A stretch of DNA of 49,117 nt from Chloroflexota bacterium (GCA_012026785.1 VEOW01000120.1:1-49117); one strand, 5' to 3'. Numbered from the stretch's first letter, positions 1 to 10,712 are shown. Notes: generated by a model not told the origin, from the sequence alone. Numbers and translations: made by a program.

Positions 1-103
1 CGTCCCCCTCCCGCCGGGGGGCACCGGAGCCGCCGCGCCCGAGCCGGCGGATGGGCGCCTCGCCGAGTTCCGACCCGAGTCTCGCGCCCTGCCGGCGTTC
101 TTC

Positions 104-1600
104 ATGTGGACCCTCGGCTGCCAGATGAACCGCAGCGACTCCGAGGAGATGGCCGGACGTCTCCTTGCCGCCGGTTGCGCGGAGTCGCCGGCAATGGAGA
201 CGGCCGACCTGATCGTCATCAACACCTGCGCCATCCGCGAAGCGGCCGAGGCGAAGGTCGTCGGCCGCCAGGGGGCGCTGGCGAAGCTCAAGGCCGCGAA
301 CCCGTCGCTGCGGGTCGTGATGACCGGCTGCGCAGTCCGGGAGATGGACCGCGCACGCCTCGAGCGCCGCTTCCCCGCGGTCGACCTGTTCCTGCGGCCG
401 GACGAGGAGCCGGAGCTGGTCGACCGGATCGGGCTGGCCTCGGCCCAGGGACCGGTCGGCATCGTCGGCGCGACGACCGTCGTGAACCGCACGGTCGTCG
501 GGGGCGCCGATCGCCTGGCCGACACGCGCGCCGCGGCGGTCGCCGGGGGAGCGGTCCGGCGCTCGTCGGCGGGCTCGGCCTGGCTGCCGATCATCTACGG
601 CTGCGACAAGACCTGCACCTACTGCATCGTGCCGTTCAGCCGCGGTCCGGAGCGGAGCCGGCCATTCGACGAGATCGTCGAGGAGGCGCGGTCGCTGGCG
701 GGCCAGGGCTACCGCGAGGTCACCCTCCTCGGCCAGAACGTCAACTCCTACGGCCACGATCTCGAGCCCGAGCCCCGCTTCGCCCACGTTCGAACCGAGC
801 GCTGGGCCGGCCGGCGGCTGGATCTCGGCTCCCGGCCCGACCTGGCCGAGCTCATTCGAACGATCGACGGGCTTCGAACCGCCGACGGCTCGCCCGCCAT
901 CCCGAGGCTGCGCTTCATCACCTCGCATCCCTGGGATCTCTCGGACCGGTTGATCGAGGCGATGGCCGACTGCCCGACGGTCTGCGAGGCGCTCCACCTG
1001 CCGGTCCAGTCGGGCGACGACGCGGTCCTCCGTCGAATGGGCCGCCAGTACACGATCGAGCACTACCTCGAGCGGCTGGCGCGGATCCGCGAGGCCGTGC
1101 CGGACATTGCGATCAGCACCGACGTGATCGTCGGCTTCTGCGGCGAGACCGAGCCCCAGTTCGAATCGCCCCTTCGGCTGCTCGAGCGGGTCGCCTTCGA
1201 CCAGGTCTTCGCCGCGGCCTACTCGGAGCGGCCCGGGACGCCGGCAACGAGGTTGGCCGACGACGTGTCGGGCGACGTCAAGCGCCGCCGCCTGAACGGG
1301 CTCCTCGCGGTGCAGGAGCCGATCGGCCACGACCGAAACCGGGCCTGGCTCGGGCGCGAGGTCGAGGTCCTCGTCGACACGGTCGTCCCACCCCGCTCGC
1401 ACGACCATGACGATCCGGATGAGCCCGTCAGCCCGGCGCCGGCGGTTGTGGGGCAGGGGAGCGACCTCGTCAACCTGTCCGGCCGAACCCGCCAGAACAA
1501 GCTCGTCCACCTTCGCGGGCCCGCCGGTTGGCTCGGCCGGTTGGTCAGCGTCCGGATCGAGCATGCCGGCCCCTACGCACTTCGGGGGACCAGCCCATGA
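104..1600 (+). CDS. miaB: tRNA-2-methylthio-N6-dimethylallyladenosine synthase MiaB
   Basis: Radical-SAM methylthiotransferase that converts i6A37 to ms2i6A37 in tRNAs reading UNN codons. The N-terminal UPF0004 domain carries the three auxiliary-cluster cysteines in LGCQMN, NTCAIRE and TGCAVRE. The radical-SAM core has YGCDKTCTYC (CX3CX2C), and a C-terminal TRAM domain (about residues 400-495) includes GRTRQNKLVHLRG. A moderate insertion lies after the NSYGHD segment. The frame is open to the left edge of the window with no ATG, GTG or TTG before 104. Family members start a few residues earlier (typically xxYYIWTxGCQMN), so the true start may lie left of the window. Its pathway partner miaA is at 9606. 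Function is near certain; the 5' end is not. Confidence 0.95.
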   Translation: MWTLGCQMNRSDSEEMAGRLLAAGCAESPAMETADLIVINTCAIREAAEAKVVGRQGALAKLKAANPSLRVVMTGCAVREMDRARLERRFPAVDLFLRPDEEPELVDRIGLASAQGPVGIVGATTVVNRTVVGGADRLADTRAAAVAGGAVRRSSAGSAWLPIIYGCDKTCTYCIVPFSRGPERSRPFDEIVEEARSLAGQGYREVTLLGQNVNSYGHDLEPEPRFAHVRTERWAGRRLDLGSRPDLAELIRTIDGLRTADGSPAIPRLRFITSHPWDLSDRLIEAMADCPTVCEALHLPVQSGDDAVLRRMGRQYTIEHYLERLARIREAVPDIAISTDVIVGFCGETEPQFESPLRLLERVAFDQVFAAAYSERPGTPATRLADDVSGDVKRRRLNGLLAVQEPIGHDRNRAWLGREVEVLVDTVVPPRSHDHDDPDEPVSPAPAVVGQGSDLVNLSGRTRQNKLVHLRGPAGWLGRLVSVRIEHAGPYALRGTSP

Positions 1601-1642
1601 CCGGGCACCAACGGCGCACGTCCTGATCGGGGGACCGATCGG

Positions 1643-4600
1643 GTGAGCCGATGGCTCGCGACCTGGCGCGTCAGCCTGCGCCGGACGCGCGCGGATTGGC
1701 CGATCGTGCTCGCGGCCTGGCTCGTCACGCTCCTCGCCGCCGTCCTGCTCGCCTCCGGTCCGATCTACGCCGACGCGGCGTCGGAGGCCGGCCTTCGTCG
1801 CTCGCTGTTGGACGCGCCGGCTGCGGATCGCAACATCCGCGTCGCGCTGTACGCCGCGACGTCCGAGGCGGAGGCGGCCAACGCGGCCGTCGCAGCCGAG
1901 CTGGCACCGATCGTCGCGCCGGCCAATGGAAGCCTCGTTGGCGAGTGGCGCGGCAGCCAGACCCTCGCGATGCCGGACGTCCCCGGAGTGGCACCTGGCG
2001 ACCAGGCCCTCGTCGGCGCCATCGATGACCCATCGGCCAACCTCAGCCTGGTGAGCGGCGGTTGGCCGCGCGAACGAGCCGACCCCGCAGGCCCCATCGA
2101 GGTCGTCATCGCGGACACCGTCGCGAGGGCCCTTCGACTGGAGGTCGGGGACGAGCTCGGCCTGGTGGCCCACCCGTCGAGCGATCCCGTCGAGGTTCCG
2201 ATCACGGTCGTCGGCATCGTCACGATGGAGCCCCCGGAGCGGTTCTGGTACGGCGACGAGCAGTTGCTCACGGGCGTCTACGACAACGGTCGCTACCGGT
2301 CGTTCGGGCCGTTCCTGATGACGCGGTCCGATCTCCTTCACGAAGCCGAGCTCTCCTCGGTTCAGCTCCGACTGGCGATCGCCCGGGACTACGCGGGCAT
2401 CAGCGCGGACGATGCAGCCCGGCTTCGAAACCGCCTGTCGGGCCTGGCCGAACGGCTGACGGCCATCGTCGGCGGGTCCGTCGGGGTCGCGACGGGCCTC
2501 GGGTCGCTGCTCGACCAGGCGGAGCGCTCGCTGCTCGTCAGCCGCACGGGCGTCCTGCTGCTCATGGCGCAGCTCGGGATCCTCGCCGCATACGCGGTCG
2601 TCCTGACGGCGACCCTGCTCGTGGAGCACCGGCGGGTTGAAACCGCGCTGCTGCGCTCACGGGGCGCGAGCGCCGGCAAGGTCGCCGGGATCACCCTGCT
2701 CGAGGGCCTCCTCGTCGCGGCGCCGTCGGTGGTCGTGGCGCCGTGGTTGGCCGTCGCGGCGCTGGAGCTGCTCAACGTGGCCGGGCCGCTGGCGGACAGC
2801 GGCCTCCAGATCCGGCCTCGGGTAACCGCCGAGAGCCACGTCGCGGCTGGGATCGCCGGGCTTCTCGCGGCCGTCCTGCTGGCGCTGCCGGCCGCCCTGG
2901 CCGCGCGCGCCTTCGCCGTGGAGCACGGCAGCCTGGCCCGCCAGCCGACTCGAACGATCTCCCAGCGGCTGGGCATCGACGTCGCCCTGCTCGCGATCAC
3001 CGGCATCGCCCTGTGGCAGCTGCGGCTGTACGGCGCGCCCCTGACCCGGACCGTGGAGGGCCAGCTGGGGCTCGATCCGTTGCTCGTCGCCGCGCCGGCC
3101 ATCGGCCTCCTCAGCGGCGGGGTCGTCGCCCTGCGACGCTTGCCGCTGCTGGCCGAAGGCCTCGAGCTGGCCGTGTCGCGGGGTCGCGGGCTCGTGGCGG
3201 CCATGGGCGCTCGACAGCTCGCGCGCCGGCCGCTGCGCTACACGCGCTCGGGGCTGCTGTTGATGCTGGCCGTTTCGATGGGCGTCTTCGCCCTGTCGTA
3301 TGGCTCGACCTGGTCGGGCTCGCAGCGGGACCAGGGCACCTACCAGGCCGGGGCCGACGTCCGGGTCGTGCCATCGACCTCACGGACCAGCCTGCCGACG
3401 TGGGCGCTCCCCGACGCGTATGCCCGACTCCCCGGCGTGGAGCAGGTCGTGGCGGTCGCGCGGCTGCCGAAGGGGATCTCCTTCGCGGCCGCGGGTGCCG
3501 CCGCCCTGCTGGCCCTCGACGCGCGGAGCGCGGCAGATGTGATCGCCTTCCGGCCCGACGGAGCGATCCAACCCCTGGCCGACCTGCTGGCGGGGCTCCA
3601 GGCCGGGCGCCCGGATTCGAGCCTCATGACCCTTCCGGACGGGGCTGCCTATCTCCGGGTGGCGCCGGACGTCGAGGCCGTCCGCGGCGATCCATTCGCC
3701 GACCCGGCTTTGGCAGAGGTGCCGATCGAGCCGGTTCCCTTGGGAGACATCCAGGTGCGCGCGAGCGGGCACGTGGTCGATGGCCGCGGCCTCGTGTACC
3801 GGGTCGAATCGGAGCTGCGCTCGGCGGCCGCGACCGACGGCGTCGTCGTCGCGCTGGTGCCGGTCGATCGGAACCGAATCGGGAGCGCGGCGGGTGGCAG
3901 CACCTCGCTCGTCGGCCCGGTCCGCCTCGCCGAGCTCGGTCTGGAGATCTGGCTGCCGCCCTCCACCTTCGGAACGCGGATCGGCATCGCCGAAGCCTGG
4001 GTCTCGCCGGATGCCGGCGGCCCGTGGATCCAGCTGGTCCTCGAGGACGCCGGTCCGTGGCAGGCCAGGATCGGGCGCGACCGCGGCGTGCTCGTCGATG
4101 TTCCAGTCGTTCAGACGTCGGGGACGACGGTGGAGCTCTCCGCGACCGGTCAAGCCGATTTCATGTACAGCTTCGACCCCAACCGACCGACCGGTCGGCT
4201 GAGCGTTCTCCCAGCCTCGATCCTGCCCCTGACCGAGTCGGTTCCGGCGCTCGTCAATCGGGCCTTCGCCGAGGCCATTGACGTTGCGGCAGGCGAGGCC
4301 ATCACGGGAACCGTCCAGGGCGCGCGCCGACGGTTCCGGATCGTGGATGTCGTTGAGCGCTTCCCGACGACCGATCCCCAGCTGCCGCTGCTGATCATCG
4401 ATGAGCCGACGCTCGGGCTCCTGCGCCTCCAGGGCACGGGCGCCGCGAAGCCCTTCTCGGAGCTGTGGCTGGGCACCCGTGCCGGCCAGGAGGAGGCCGT
4501 GGCAGCGGCGGCCCGTGGCGAGCCATTCGAAAGCCGCGACATCGTGAGCGCCGGGGCCCGCGTTCGAACGCTGAGCAACGATCCCGTCGCCATCGGCGTC

Positions 4601-5020
4601 ATCGGTGCACTGGCCCTCGGCAGCCTGGCCACCGGTTTGTTCGCCGTGGTCGGCCTGGTGGTGAGCACGGCGGTCTCGGCACGCCAGCGACGGGTCGAGT
4701 TCGCCCTGCTGCGAGCGCTGGGCCTGTCCGATCGGCAGCTGGCAGGCTCGCTGTGGCTGGAGAACCTCAGCGTCGTCATCGTCGGCCTCGCGGCCGGAAC
4801 CAGCCTCGGACTCCTGATCGCGTGGCTGGTGCTGCCATTCATCACGGTGACCCAGGGCGGGTCGCCGCCGGTCCCATCGGTCGAGATCTACACGCCGTGG
4901 ATCGAGATCATGGTCCTGAATCTCGTCACCGGGCTCGCGCTCGCGATCGCGGTCGTGGCCGCTGGACGGATGCTCCGCCGGCTGGGGATGGGGAGCGTCC
5001 TTCGGATGGGCGAGGACTGA
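1643..5020 (+). CDS. Large FtsX-family ABC transporter permease (1125 aa)
   Basis: Integral membrane subunit of a MacB/FtsX-type ABC system. An N-terminal membrane segment (about residues 19-42) leads into a large extracytoplasmic domain. Next come a first FtsX-like membrane block (about 300-420, with the coupling-helix-like ETALLRSRGAS), more membrane helices around 450-560, a second long extracytoplasmic region, and a C-terminal FtsX block (about 985-1120) with RVEFALLRALGLSDRQL. The duplicated layout explains the unusual length; MacB is about 650 aa. The start is a GTG. It is followed after 3 nt by a second permease and then two ATPases, so all four probably form one transporter. The substrate is unknown. 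This permease class usually mediates lipoprotein or peptide export or mechanotransmission, but nothing here fixes the cargo. Confidence 0.85.
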   Translation: MSRWLATWRVSLRRTRADWPIVLAAWLVTLLAAVLLASGPIYADAASEAGLRRSLLDAPAADRNIRVALYAATSEAEAANAAVAAELAPIVAPANGSLVGEWRGSQTLAMPDVPGVAPGDQALVGAIDDPSANLSLVSGGWPRERADPAGPIEVVIADTVARALRLEVGDELGLVAHPSSDPVEVPITVVGIVTMEPPERFWYGDEQLLTGVYDNGRYRSFGPFLMTRSDLLHEAELSSVQLRLAIARDYAGISADDAARLRNRLSGLAERLTAIVGGSVGVATGLGSLLDQAERSLLVSRTGVLLLMAQLGILAAYAVVLTATLLVEHRRVETALLRSRGASAGKVAGITLLEGLLVAAPSVVVAPWLAVAALELLNVAGPLADSGLQIRPRVTAESHVAAGIAGLLAAVLLALPAALAARAFAVEHGSLARQPTRTISQRLGIDVALLAITGIALWQLRLYGAPLTRTVEGQLGLDPLLVAAPAIGLLSGGVVALRRLPLLAEGLELAVSRGRGLVAAMGARQLARRPLRYTRSGLLLMLAVSMGVFALSYGSTWSGSQRDQGTYQAGADVRVVPSTSRTSLPTWALPDAYARLPGVEQVVAVARLPKGISFAAAGAAALLALDARSAADVIAFRPDGAIQPLADLLAGLQAGRPDSSLMTLPDGAAYLRVAPDVEAVRGDPFADPALAEVPIEPVPLGDIQVRASGHVVDGRGLVYRVESELRSAAATDGVVVALVPVDRNRIGSAAGGSTSLVGPVRLAELGLEIWLPPSTFGTRIGIAEAWVSPDAGGPWIQLVLEDAGPWQARIGRDRGVLVDVPVVQTSGTTVELSATGQADFMYSFDPNRPTGRLSVLPASILPLTESVPALVNRAFAEAIDVAAGEAITGTVQGARRRFRIVDVVERFPTTDPQLPLLIIDEPTLGLLRLQGTGAAKPFSELWLGTRAGQEEAVAAAARGEPFESRDIVSAGARVRTLSNDPVAIGVIGALALGSLATGLFAVVGLVVSTAVSARQRRVEFALLRALGLSDRQLAGSLWLENLSVVIVGLAAGTSLGLLIAWLVLPFITVTQGGSPPVPSVEIYTPWIEIMVLNLVTGLALAIAVVAAGRMLRRLGMGSVLRMGED

Positions 5021-5023
5021 TCG

Positions 5024-7816
5024 ATGAGCGCCCTCGGGGCCATGGGCCTCCTGTTGCGCCAGGTTCGCTCCGAGCACGGGATCATCGTCTTGACCGCCCT
5101 CGTCATCGCGGTCACGAGCTTCCTCCTCGCCGGCGCGCCGCGGGTCTTCAACCGGATGTCCGACGAGGCCCTGCAGCACGCTCTGCAGGCCGTCCCCGCC
5201 CCGCGACGAGATATCACCCTCGGCCAGAACGGCAGTATCGCGCCCGGGGGTGACGGCGGCCTGGCCAGCATCCGGTCCCGCGGGGCGAGATTCGAGTCCG
5301 ACTTCCCGGCCTCGCTCGGCGCCGTGATCTCCGAACGCCACACCCGGGTGTCGCTGAGCCGCTTCAGGGTCATCGAACCACCCAGCTACGACACCCGGAT
5401 CTCGCTCCGCTACCAGGACGGCCTGGTGGAGGCGACGACCCTGGCCGCGGGTCGCTGGCCGGTTGACCGCGGCATGGCGTTGCAGCCGCTCGAATACGCT
5501 GAGCAGCCCCCCGAGAGCCAGGAGCCCGCGATCATCGAGGTCGCCGTGTCGGTGGCCACGGCCGCCGAGATCGGGGTCGGGGTCGGCGATCGGCTGGCGA
5601 TCCAACTCGACAGCGCCGGGTTGGTGATTCGGGGAGGCTTCTACCGTATTGGCGAGGCAGCCGTCGAGGTGGTCGGGCTGTTCGAGCCGATCGACTCCGA
5701 GGCCGAGGATTGGTCGGGCGACAGCGACCTGCTGGCGGGCTCCGTCGGCGGCAGCGACTTCCACCCGATCGCGTTCGCGACCGCGTACGTCTCGGCGGAC
5801 CAGTACCGGAGCCTCTGGACGAGTCAGCTGCCGTTCCGCTACGAGTGGCGGTACCGCGTCGACCCCGAGATCCTCGACGGGTCCCAGGTTGACCAGCTGC
5901 AGCTCGACCTTCGAAGGATCGAGCGAACGCTGACGGCGAGCGTCGGCTCGGCCAACGCGGTCACGATCACCACCGGCCTGCCCAGGATCCTCGACCGGTA
6001 CGCGGGGGAGCGGGACCTCAGCGAGTCGGTGCTGTCGGTGGCGGCCATCGGGCCGTTCGGGCTGGCGGGCGGGGCGATCGCGATGCTCGCGATCCTGGCC
6101 GTCAGGCGCCGAACGTCCAGCCTCGGCCTGGCCCGGAGCCGGGGCGCGTCCGGGGCGATCGTGCTCGGCTCGCAACTGTGGCTCGGGGCCCTCGTCGCGG
6201 GCAGTGCCGCCATCGCGGGCCTGGTCCTGGCAACGACGGTCATCGGGGCGCGGGACAGCGGGCTCTCGCCGATCCTCGCGACGGCCGTCGGCTCGATCGC
6301 CGTCGCGCTGCTCGGCGTCGCGACGTGGAGCGTCACCCGGCGACCGCTCGCCGCCGTGGACCGCGAGGACGCGCCGGTGCTCCGAGTGTCGCCCCGTCGC
6401 CTGGTCTTCGAGGTGACCGTGGTGGGGATCGCCGTGGTCGCGACGCTGCTCCTGCAGCAGCGGGGACTGCTCATCGATGAGGCCACCGGCGTCATCCGCT
6501 TCGATCCGCTCCTCGCCTCGGTGCCGCTGCTCGGCGGCCTGGCCGCGGCCATCGTGGTCATCCGGCTGTACCCGCTGCCGGTTCGCGGGCTGGGATGGCT
6601 CGCCGCCCGCCGCCGCGACATCGTGCCGGTGCTGGGCCTCCGGCGGATCGGCCGGCAGCCGGCGGTCGCGAGCCTGACCGTGCTGGTGGTCATGCTGACC
6701 GTGGCGTTCGGGGCCTTTGCGGCGGTCGTGTCTTCAAGCCTCCGCCACGGGCAGGAGGTGGCGTCCTACCTCGAGGTGGGGGCCGACTACCGGCTGGAAC
6801 GCGTCGGGATCGGCGCCCTGGGCCCGTCATTCGACCCGTCCACGGTCGCGGGCGGCGAGGCGGTGGGGGCCGGCGTCGACGTCCCCGCGGCGCGCTTCTC
6901 GAGCACGCCCCGCCAGCGGGTACCGATCTTCCTCGGCGCGATCGATCCGGTGGGATACGACGCGGTGACGGATGGCACGGCGGCCGACCTTGACTGGCCT
7001 CGTGCGTTCCTCGCCCAGCCCGGCGGGGCCGCGGGGACGGCCGAACGGCCCATCCCCGCGATCCTCTCGGAGCGCGTGCCAACCGCGACCGCGGTCCTCG
7101 ACCCCGGGGCCACCTTCCGGGTGACGGTCGCCGGAGAGGAGCTGGTCCTCGTGGTCGTGGAACGCCGTGCGGGTTTCCCGGGAGTCGACTCACAGCGGCC
7201 GTTCGTCATCATCCCGCTGGACTGGCTGCGGGCCGCCACCGGGGAGCTGTGGCCGCCGTCGGTGCTGTGGCTGCGGGCGTCGCCGGATGCCGCCGCCGGG
7301 CTCGCCGAGGCCATCGCCGGCCAACCGGGCGGGATCCGGACCTTCTCGCGCTACGAGGTCCTGGCCGCCACGGCCGAGGCACCGTTCGGGCGGCTGGTCG
7401 TGCTCGGCTACTGGCTCGCGGTCGTGATCGCCGCGGCCTACATGGTGCTGACGGTGATGGGCGCGACGGTCCTGTCGGCCGAGCGCCGGACGCGGGATAT
7501 CGCCTACCTCCGGCCGATGGGCTTCTCGACCCGCCAGGCGCTCGGCCTGGCGTTTGCCGAGCATGCGCCGGCCCTCCTGCTGGCCCTCGTGCCGGGGATC
7601 GCGCTCGGGATCGCCGTCGCGATCCTCTGCCTCCCGGGTCTCGGGCTGGCGGCCTTCGTCGGCCCCGGCGCCGATGTGTCGCTGTTCGTCGAGGCGGCCG
7701 TCCTCGTTCTCCTCGGGGGTGCGATGGTCGTGGCGATGGCCCTCGCGGTCGTCGGCGGCACGTGGCTGTCGGGGCGGGTACGGCTGACCGATGCCCTTCG
7801 GTACGGCGAGAATTGA
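5024..7816 (+). CDS. FtsX-family ABC transporter permease, second subunit (930 aa)
   Basis: Paralogous partner of the preceding permease, starting 3 nt after its stop. The N-terminal helix contains [23 protein letters not shown]. It is followed by an extracytoplasmic domain, a helical block from about residue 340 that includes [18 protein letters not shown] (a coupling-helix-like segment), further helices to about 570, another extracytoplasmic region, and a C-terminal FtsX block (about 800-925) with [18 protein letters not shown]. Two non-identical permeases with two ATPases suggest a heteromeric transporter. No HlyD/MacA-type adaptor is encoded next to it. The stop lies 4 nt before the preferred start of the ATPase gene, which supports a single transcript. 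Confidence 0.85.
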   Translation: MSALGAMGLLLRQVRSEHGIIVLTALVIAVTSFLLAGAPRVFNRMSDEALQHALQAVPAPRRDITLGQNGSIAPGGDGGLASIRSRGARFESDFPASLGAVISERHTRVSLSRFRVIEPPSYDTRISLRYQDGLVEATTLAAGRWPVDRGMALQPLEYAEQPPESQEPAIIEVAVSVATAAEIGVGVGDRLAIQLDSAGLVIRGGFYRIGEAAVEVVGLFEPIDSEAEDWSGDSDLLAGSVGGSDFHPIAFATAYVSADQYRSLWTSQLPFRYEWRYRVDPEILDGSQVDQLQLDLRRIERTLTASVGSANAVTITTGLPRILDRYAGERDLSESVLSVAAIGPFGLAGGAIAMLAILAVRRRTSSLGLARSRGASGAIVLGSQLWLGALVAGSAAIAGLVLATTVIGARDSGLSPILATAVGSIAVALLGVATWSVTRRPLAAVDREDAPVLRVSPRRLVFEVTVVGIAVVATLLLQQRGLLIDEATGVIRFDPLLASVPLLGGLAAAIVVIRLYPLPVRGLGWLAARRRDIVPVLGLRRIGRQPAVASLTVLVVMLTVAFGAFAAVVSSSLRHGQEVASYLEVGADYRLERVGIGALGPSFDPSTVAGGEAVGAGVDVPAARFSSTPRQRVPIFLGAIDPVGYDAVTDGTAADLDWPRAFLAQPGGAAGTAERPIPAILSERVPTATAVLDPGATFRVTVAGEELVLVVVERRAGFPGVDSQRPFVIIPLDWLRAATGELWPPSVLWLRASPDAAAGLAEAIAGQPGGIRTFSRYEVLAATAEAPFGRLVVLGYWLAVVIAAAYMVLTVMGATVLSAERRTRDIAYLRPMGFSTRQALGLAFAEHAPALLLALVPGIALGIAVAILCLPGLGLAAFVGPGADVSLFVEAAVLVLLGGAMVVAMALAVVGGTWLSGRVRLTDALRYGEN

Positions 7817-7820
7817 CGCC

Positions 7821-8822
7821 ATGGACGGGCCGATGACCCACGAGCGCGCCGAGTTCGTCGACCTGTCGCGCGCGACGGGCCACGTCACGCCGTCCACGAT
7901 GTCGGCCGGCGCCCTGATCGTGTGCGACAACCTCGTGAAGATCTACAAGGTCGCGGACCTCGAGGTGGTCGCCCTCCAGGGCCTCGACCTGGTCGTGGAG
8001 CCCGGCGAGTTCATCGCGCTCGTCGGCGCCTCCGGGAGCGGCAAGAGCACCCTGATGAACATCCTCGCCGGCCTCGACGTGCCGTCGGCCGGGCGGGCGG
8101 TGGTCGCGGGCCATGACCTCGGCCAGATGGGCCGCCGCGAGCGCACCGCCTACCGAAGGCACGTCATGGGCTTCGTCTGGCAGCAGACCGCTCGCAACCT
8201 GCTCGGCTATCTCACCGCCCGACAGAACGTCGAGCTGCCGATGCTGCTCGGCGGGATCGGTCGCCGGGAGCGCTCGCGACGAGCGGCCGAGCTGCTGGCC
8301 CGGGGCAGGCTCGAGGACCGCAGCGAGCACCGGCCCGACCGCCTCTCGGGCGGCGAGCAGCAGCGGGTCGCGATCGCGGTCGCCCTCGCCAACCGCCCGG
8401 CGGTGCTGTTCGCCGACGAGCCGACCGGCGAGCTGGACTCCACGACGGCCCGCGAGGTCTTCGACCTGCTGCGGACGGTGAACCACGAGCTGGGCGTGAC
8501 CATCGTCGTCGTGACCCATGACCCGCTCGTCAGCGAGCAGGTCAGCCGCACGATCGCCATCCGCGACGGGCGAACCAGCACCGAGACCCTGCGCCGCCGC
8601 GCCGCCGCCGAGGGCGGCGAGCACCACGTGATCAGCGAGGAGTTCGCGGTCCTCGACCGGGTCGGACGCCTCCAGCTGCCACGCGCCCACGTCGAGGCCC
8701 TCGGCCTCGAGCGGCGCGTCCGGCTCGCCCTGGAGCCGGATCACATCAGCGTGTGGCCGCATCACGACGGCGTCCCGGACGGCAGCGCTGGCTCCGATCG
8801 ACCCGGCGATCGAGACGCCTGA
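7821..8822 (+). CDS. ABC transporter ATP-binding protein with AbrB-like C-terminal tail
   Basis: MacB/LolD-type ATPase energising the FtsX permeases. Walker A is [12 protein letters not shown], the signature is [12 protein letters not shown], Walker B is [13 protein letters not shown], and the H-loop is VVVTHDP. The ATPase domain ends near residue 250. The remaining part contains [15 protein letters not shown] followed by [15 protein letters not shown], which looks like a SpoVT/AbrB-type swapped-hairpin element and is unusual for LolD-type subunits. The ORF is open from 7791, overlapping the permease by 26 nt. I prefer the ATG at 7821, 4 nt after the permease stop; ATG 7900 is also possible. 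Its stop overlaps the next start as TGATG, indicating translational coupling. Confidence 0.88.
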   Translation: MDGPMTHERAEFVDLSRATGHVTPSTMSAGALIVCDNLVKIYKVADLEVVALQGLDLVVEPGEFIALVGASGSGKSTLMNILAGLDVPSAGRAVVAGHDLGQMGRRERTAYRRHVMGFVWQQTARNLLGYLTARQNVELPMLLGGIGRRERSRRAAELLARGRLEDRSEHRPDRLSGGEQQRVAIAVALANRPAVLFADEPTGELDSTTAREVFDLLRTVNHELGVTIVVVTHDPLVSEQVSRTIAIRDGRTSTETLRRRAAAEGGEHHVISEEFAVLDRVGRLQLPRAHVEALGLERRVRLALEPDHISVWPHHDGVPDGSAGSDRPGDRDA

Positions 8823-9589
8823 TGCGCGAGCTGCAGTACGCCCCGCCCGGGCGCCGGCTCGGTGACGACCCGGCCCAGACGCCCGTCTTCGAGACCCGCG
8901 AGGTCAGTCGCGACTACGTCATGCCGGGCGGTGTCGTGCACGCCGTCCGCGACGTCTCGATCCGGGTCGGCCTGGGCCAGCTCGTTGCACTGCGGGGCCG
9001 TTCGGGCTCTGGCAAGACGACCCTGCTGTCGATGATCGGGGCCCTCGATCGGCCCACCCGTGGCAGCGTCTCGGTCGGCGGCATGATCGTGTCGGAGATG
9101 CCCGAATCCGAGCTGGTGGGCTTCCGCCGCCGGCATGTCGGGTTCATCTTCCAGGCGTTCGGGCTGATGCCGATCCTCTCGGCCGCCGAGAACGTCGAGG
9201 TGCCTCTCCGCCTCCTCGGCGTGGAGCCGCGGGAGCGGGACCAGCGCGTCCGCGAGCTGCTGGAGATGGTCGGCCTCGGCGCGCGTGCCCGGCACCGGCC
9301 GTACGAGCTATCGGGCGGTGAGCAACAGCGGGTCGCGATCGCCCGGGCCCTTGCCAACCGGCCGCCGCTGCTGCTGGCCGACGAGCCGACGGGCCAGCTC
9401 GACACGCAGACCGGGCGGAGCATCATGAAGCTGCTCCAGCACGTGATGCTGACCGAGGGCATGACGGTGATGGTCGCGACCCACGACCCGATGCTGCTCG
9501 ACCTGGCCGACCGGGTCATCGAATTGCGCGACGGCCGGGTCGTCGACGACCGCCGGCAGCTGGCCGACACCAACGGCGATTCCGCCTGA
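8822..9589 (+). CDS. ABC transporter ATP-binding protein, second subunit
   Basis: Second MacB/LolD-type ATPase of the same transporter. Walker A is GRSGSGKTTLLS, the Q-loop region is FIFQAFGLMP, the signature is [12 protein letters not shown], Walker B is LLLADEPTGQLD, and the H-loop is VATHDPMLL. The ORF track opens at 8753, but the ATG at 8822 shares its A with the TGA of the upstream ATPase (TGATG), so 8822 is chosen as a coupled start, giving 255 aa, the normal size for the family. Both ATPases have complete catalytic motifs, so a heterodimer with two functional sites is expected. The gene ends 16 nt before miaA. Confidence 0.9.
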   Translation: MRELQYAPPGRRLGDDPAQTPVFETREVSRDYVMPGGVVHAVRDVSIRVGLGQLVALRGRSGSGKTTLLSMIGALDRPTRGSVSVGGMIVSEMPESELVGFRRRHVGFIFQAFGLMPILSAAENVEVPLRLLGVEPRERDQRVRELLEMVGLGARARHRPYELSGGEQQRVAIARALANRPPLLLADEPTGQLDTQTGRSIMKLLQHVMLTEGMTVMVATHDPMLLDLADRVIELRDGRVVDDRRQLADTNGDSA

Positions 9590-9605
9590 CGGCGCCCGCC
9601 GGAAC

Positions 9606-10565
9606 GTGACGCCTGGCCGGGCTGATTCACCGCCGCTGCGCGTGATCGCGGGCGCCACCGCGACCGGTAAGACCGGGCTGTCACTCGAGGTCGCCCGGGC
9701 CCTTCGCGCCGAGGGGGTCGTGGCGGAGATCATCTCGGCCGACTCGCGGCAGGTGTACCGCGGGCTGGACGTCGGGACGGCCAAGGTGCCGCCCGAGGCC
9801 CGGGCCGAGATCCCGCACCACGGGCTGGACCTCGTCGAGCCTGACGAGCCGTTCTCGGTCGCCAATTTCGTGCGTCACGCCCGGGCAGCCCTCGCCGCGA
9901 TCGCCGGGCGGGCCGCCGCCGGCAGGGGCAAGGCCCTCGCGATCCTCGTCGGCGGCACGGGGCTGTATCTCCGCGCCGTGGCCCGCGGCCTTGACGTCGA
10001 ATCGCTGCCGGCCGACCCGGACGTCCGGGCCGGGATCGAAGCGACGATCGTCGGCGAGGGGCTCCACGTGGCCGTTGCCCGGTTGCGGTCACTCGCCCCG
10101 ACGCTGGCGTCCCGGATCGACCTCGCCAACCCGCGCCGGGTCGCCCGGGCCCTCGAGATCGCCGAGCTCCGGGGCGACGCCCCGCCACCGCCGCCCCTGG
10201 GCTACCCCGGACCGGTGGCCTGGATCGGCCTCCGCCTGCCGGCCGACGTCCACCGGCGCTGGATCGAACGGCGAGCCCGCGAACAGTTCGAAGCCGGGCT
10301 CGTCGACGAGGCGAGGATTCTCCGGGAGCGCTACGACCCGGCGCTGCCGGCCTTCTCGGCGATCGGCTACCGAGAGGCCTGGGCCGTCCTCGACGGCGAG
10401 CTGACGCTCGAGGCGGCGATCGCCCTCGCCGCCCGCCGCAACCTCCAGTTCGCCAAGCGCCAGGCGACGTGGTTCCGCTCGGAGCCGGACGTCGAATGGC
10501 TCGATGCCTCCTCGGGCGCACTGCCTCGGGCGCTGGTCGCTGGCCGCTCCCTGGTGACGGGCTGA
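9606..10565 (+). CDS. miaA: tRNA dimethylallyltransferase MiaA
   Basis: Transfers the dimethylallyl group from DMAPP to N6 of A37 in tRNAs reading UNN codons, making the substrate of MiaB. The P-loop is GATATGKTG near the N-terminus, followed by ISADSRQVYRGLDVGTAKV, HHGLDLVEPDEPFSVANF, VGGTGLYLRAVARG and NPRRVARALEI, all MiaA hallmarks. SAIGYREAW is in the expected C-terminal position. At 319 aa it has the usual length. It starts with GTG 16 nt after the second ATPase and is likely co-transcribed with the transporter. miaB, miaA and hflX are often neighbours in bacteria; here they are spread across 20 kb. Confidence 0.96.
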   Translation: MTPGRADSPPLRVIAGATATGKTGLSLEVARALRAEGVVAEIISADSRQVYRGLDVGTAKVPPEARAEIPHHGLDLVEPDEPFSVANFVRHARAALAAIAGRAAAGRGKALAILVGGTGLYLRAVARGLDVESLPADPDVRAGIEATIVGEGLHVAVARLRSLAPTLASRIDLANPRRVARALEIAELRGDAPPPPPLGYPGPVAWIGLRLPADVHRRWIERRAREQFEAGLVDEARILRERYDPALPAFSAIGYREAWAVLDGELTLEAAIALAARRNLQFAKRQATWFRSEPDVEWLDASSGALPRALVAGRSLVTG

Positions 10566-10600
10566 TTCGCGCGGCTGGCACCTCCGGCGTGGTGTCGCAA

Positions 10601-10646
10601 TTACCGAAACCTCCGGATGCGTGGTCATCCCTCGCGAACCTAGGCT
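10601..10646 (+). promoter_or_regulatory. Regulated promoter box, copy 1
   Basis: TTACCGAAACCTCCGGATGC begins at 10601 and a TAGGCT -10 begins at 10641, a distance of exactly 40 nt. The same arrangement recurs at 14938 and, with 39 nt, at 14188. A start site near 10653 would give a leader of about 60 nt with a strong ribosome site before the small secreted protein at 10713. The box is presumably an activator site, most simply for the LAL regulator encoded at 11211. Confidence 0.7.
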
Positions 10647-10712
10647 GCGTTCCTGCTCGGCGACCGACGGCACACGGCCTCGTCGACGCTCGAGCCCACG
10701 GGAGGGAGAGCC

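Noticed and set aside
3380-6175. 931-aa minus-strand ORF
   Set aside because: It is antisense to both FtsX permeases, has no family-like motifs and is made of Arg/Asp/Gly-rich shadow sequence typical of high-GC DNA.
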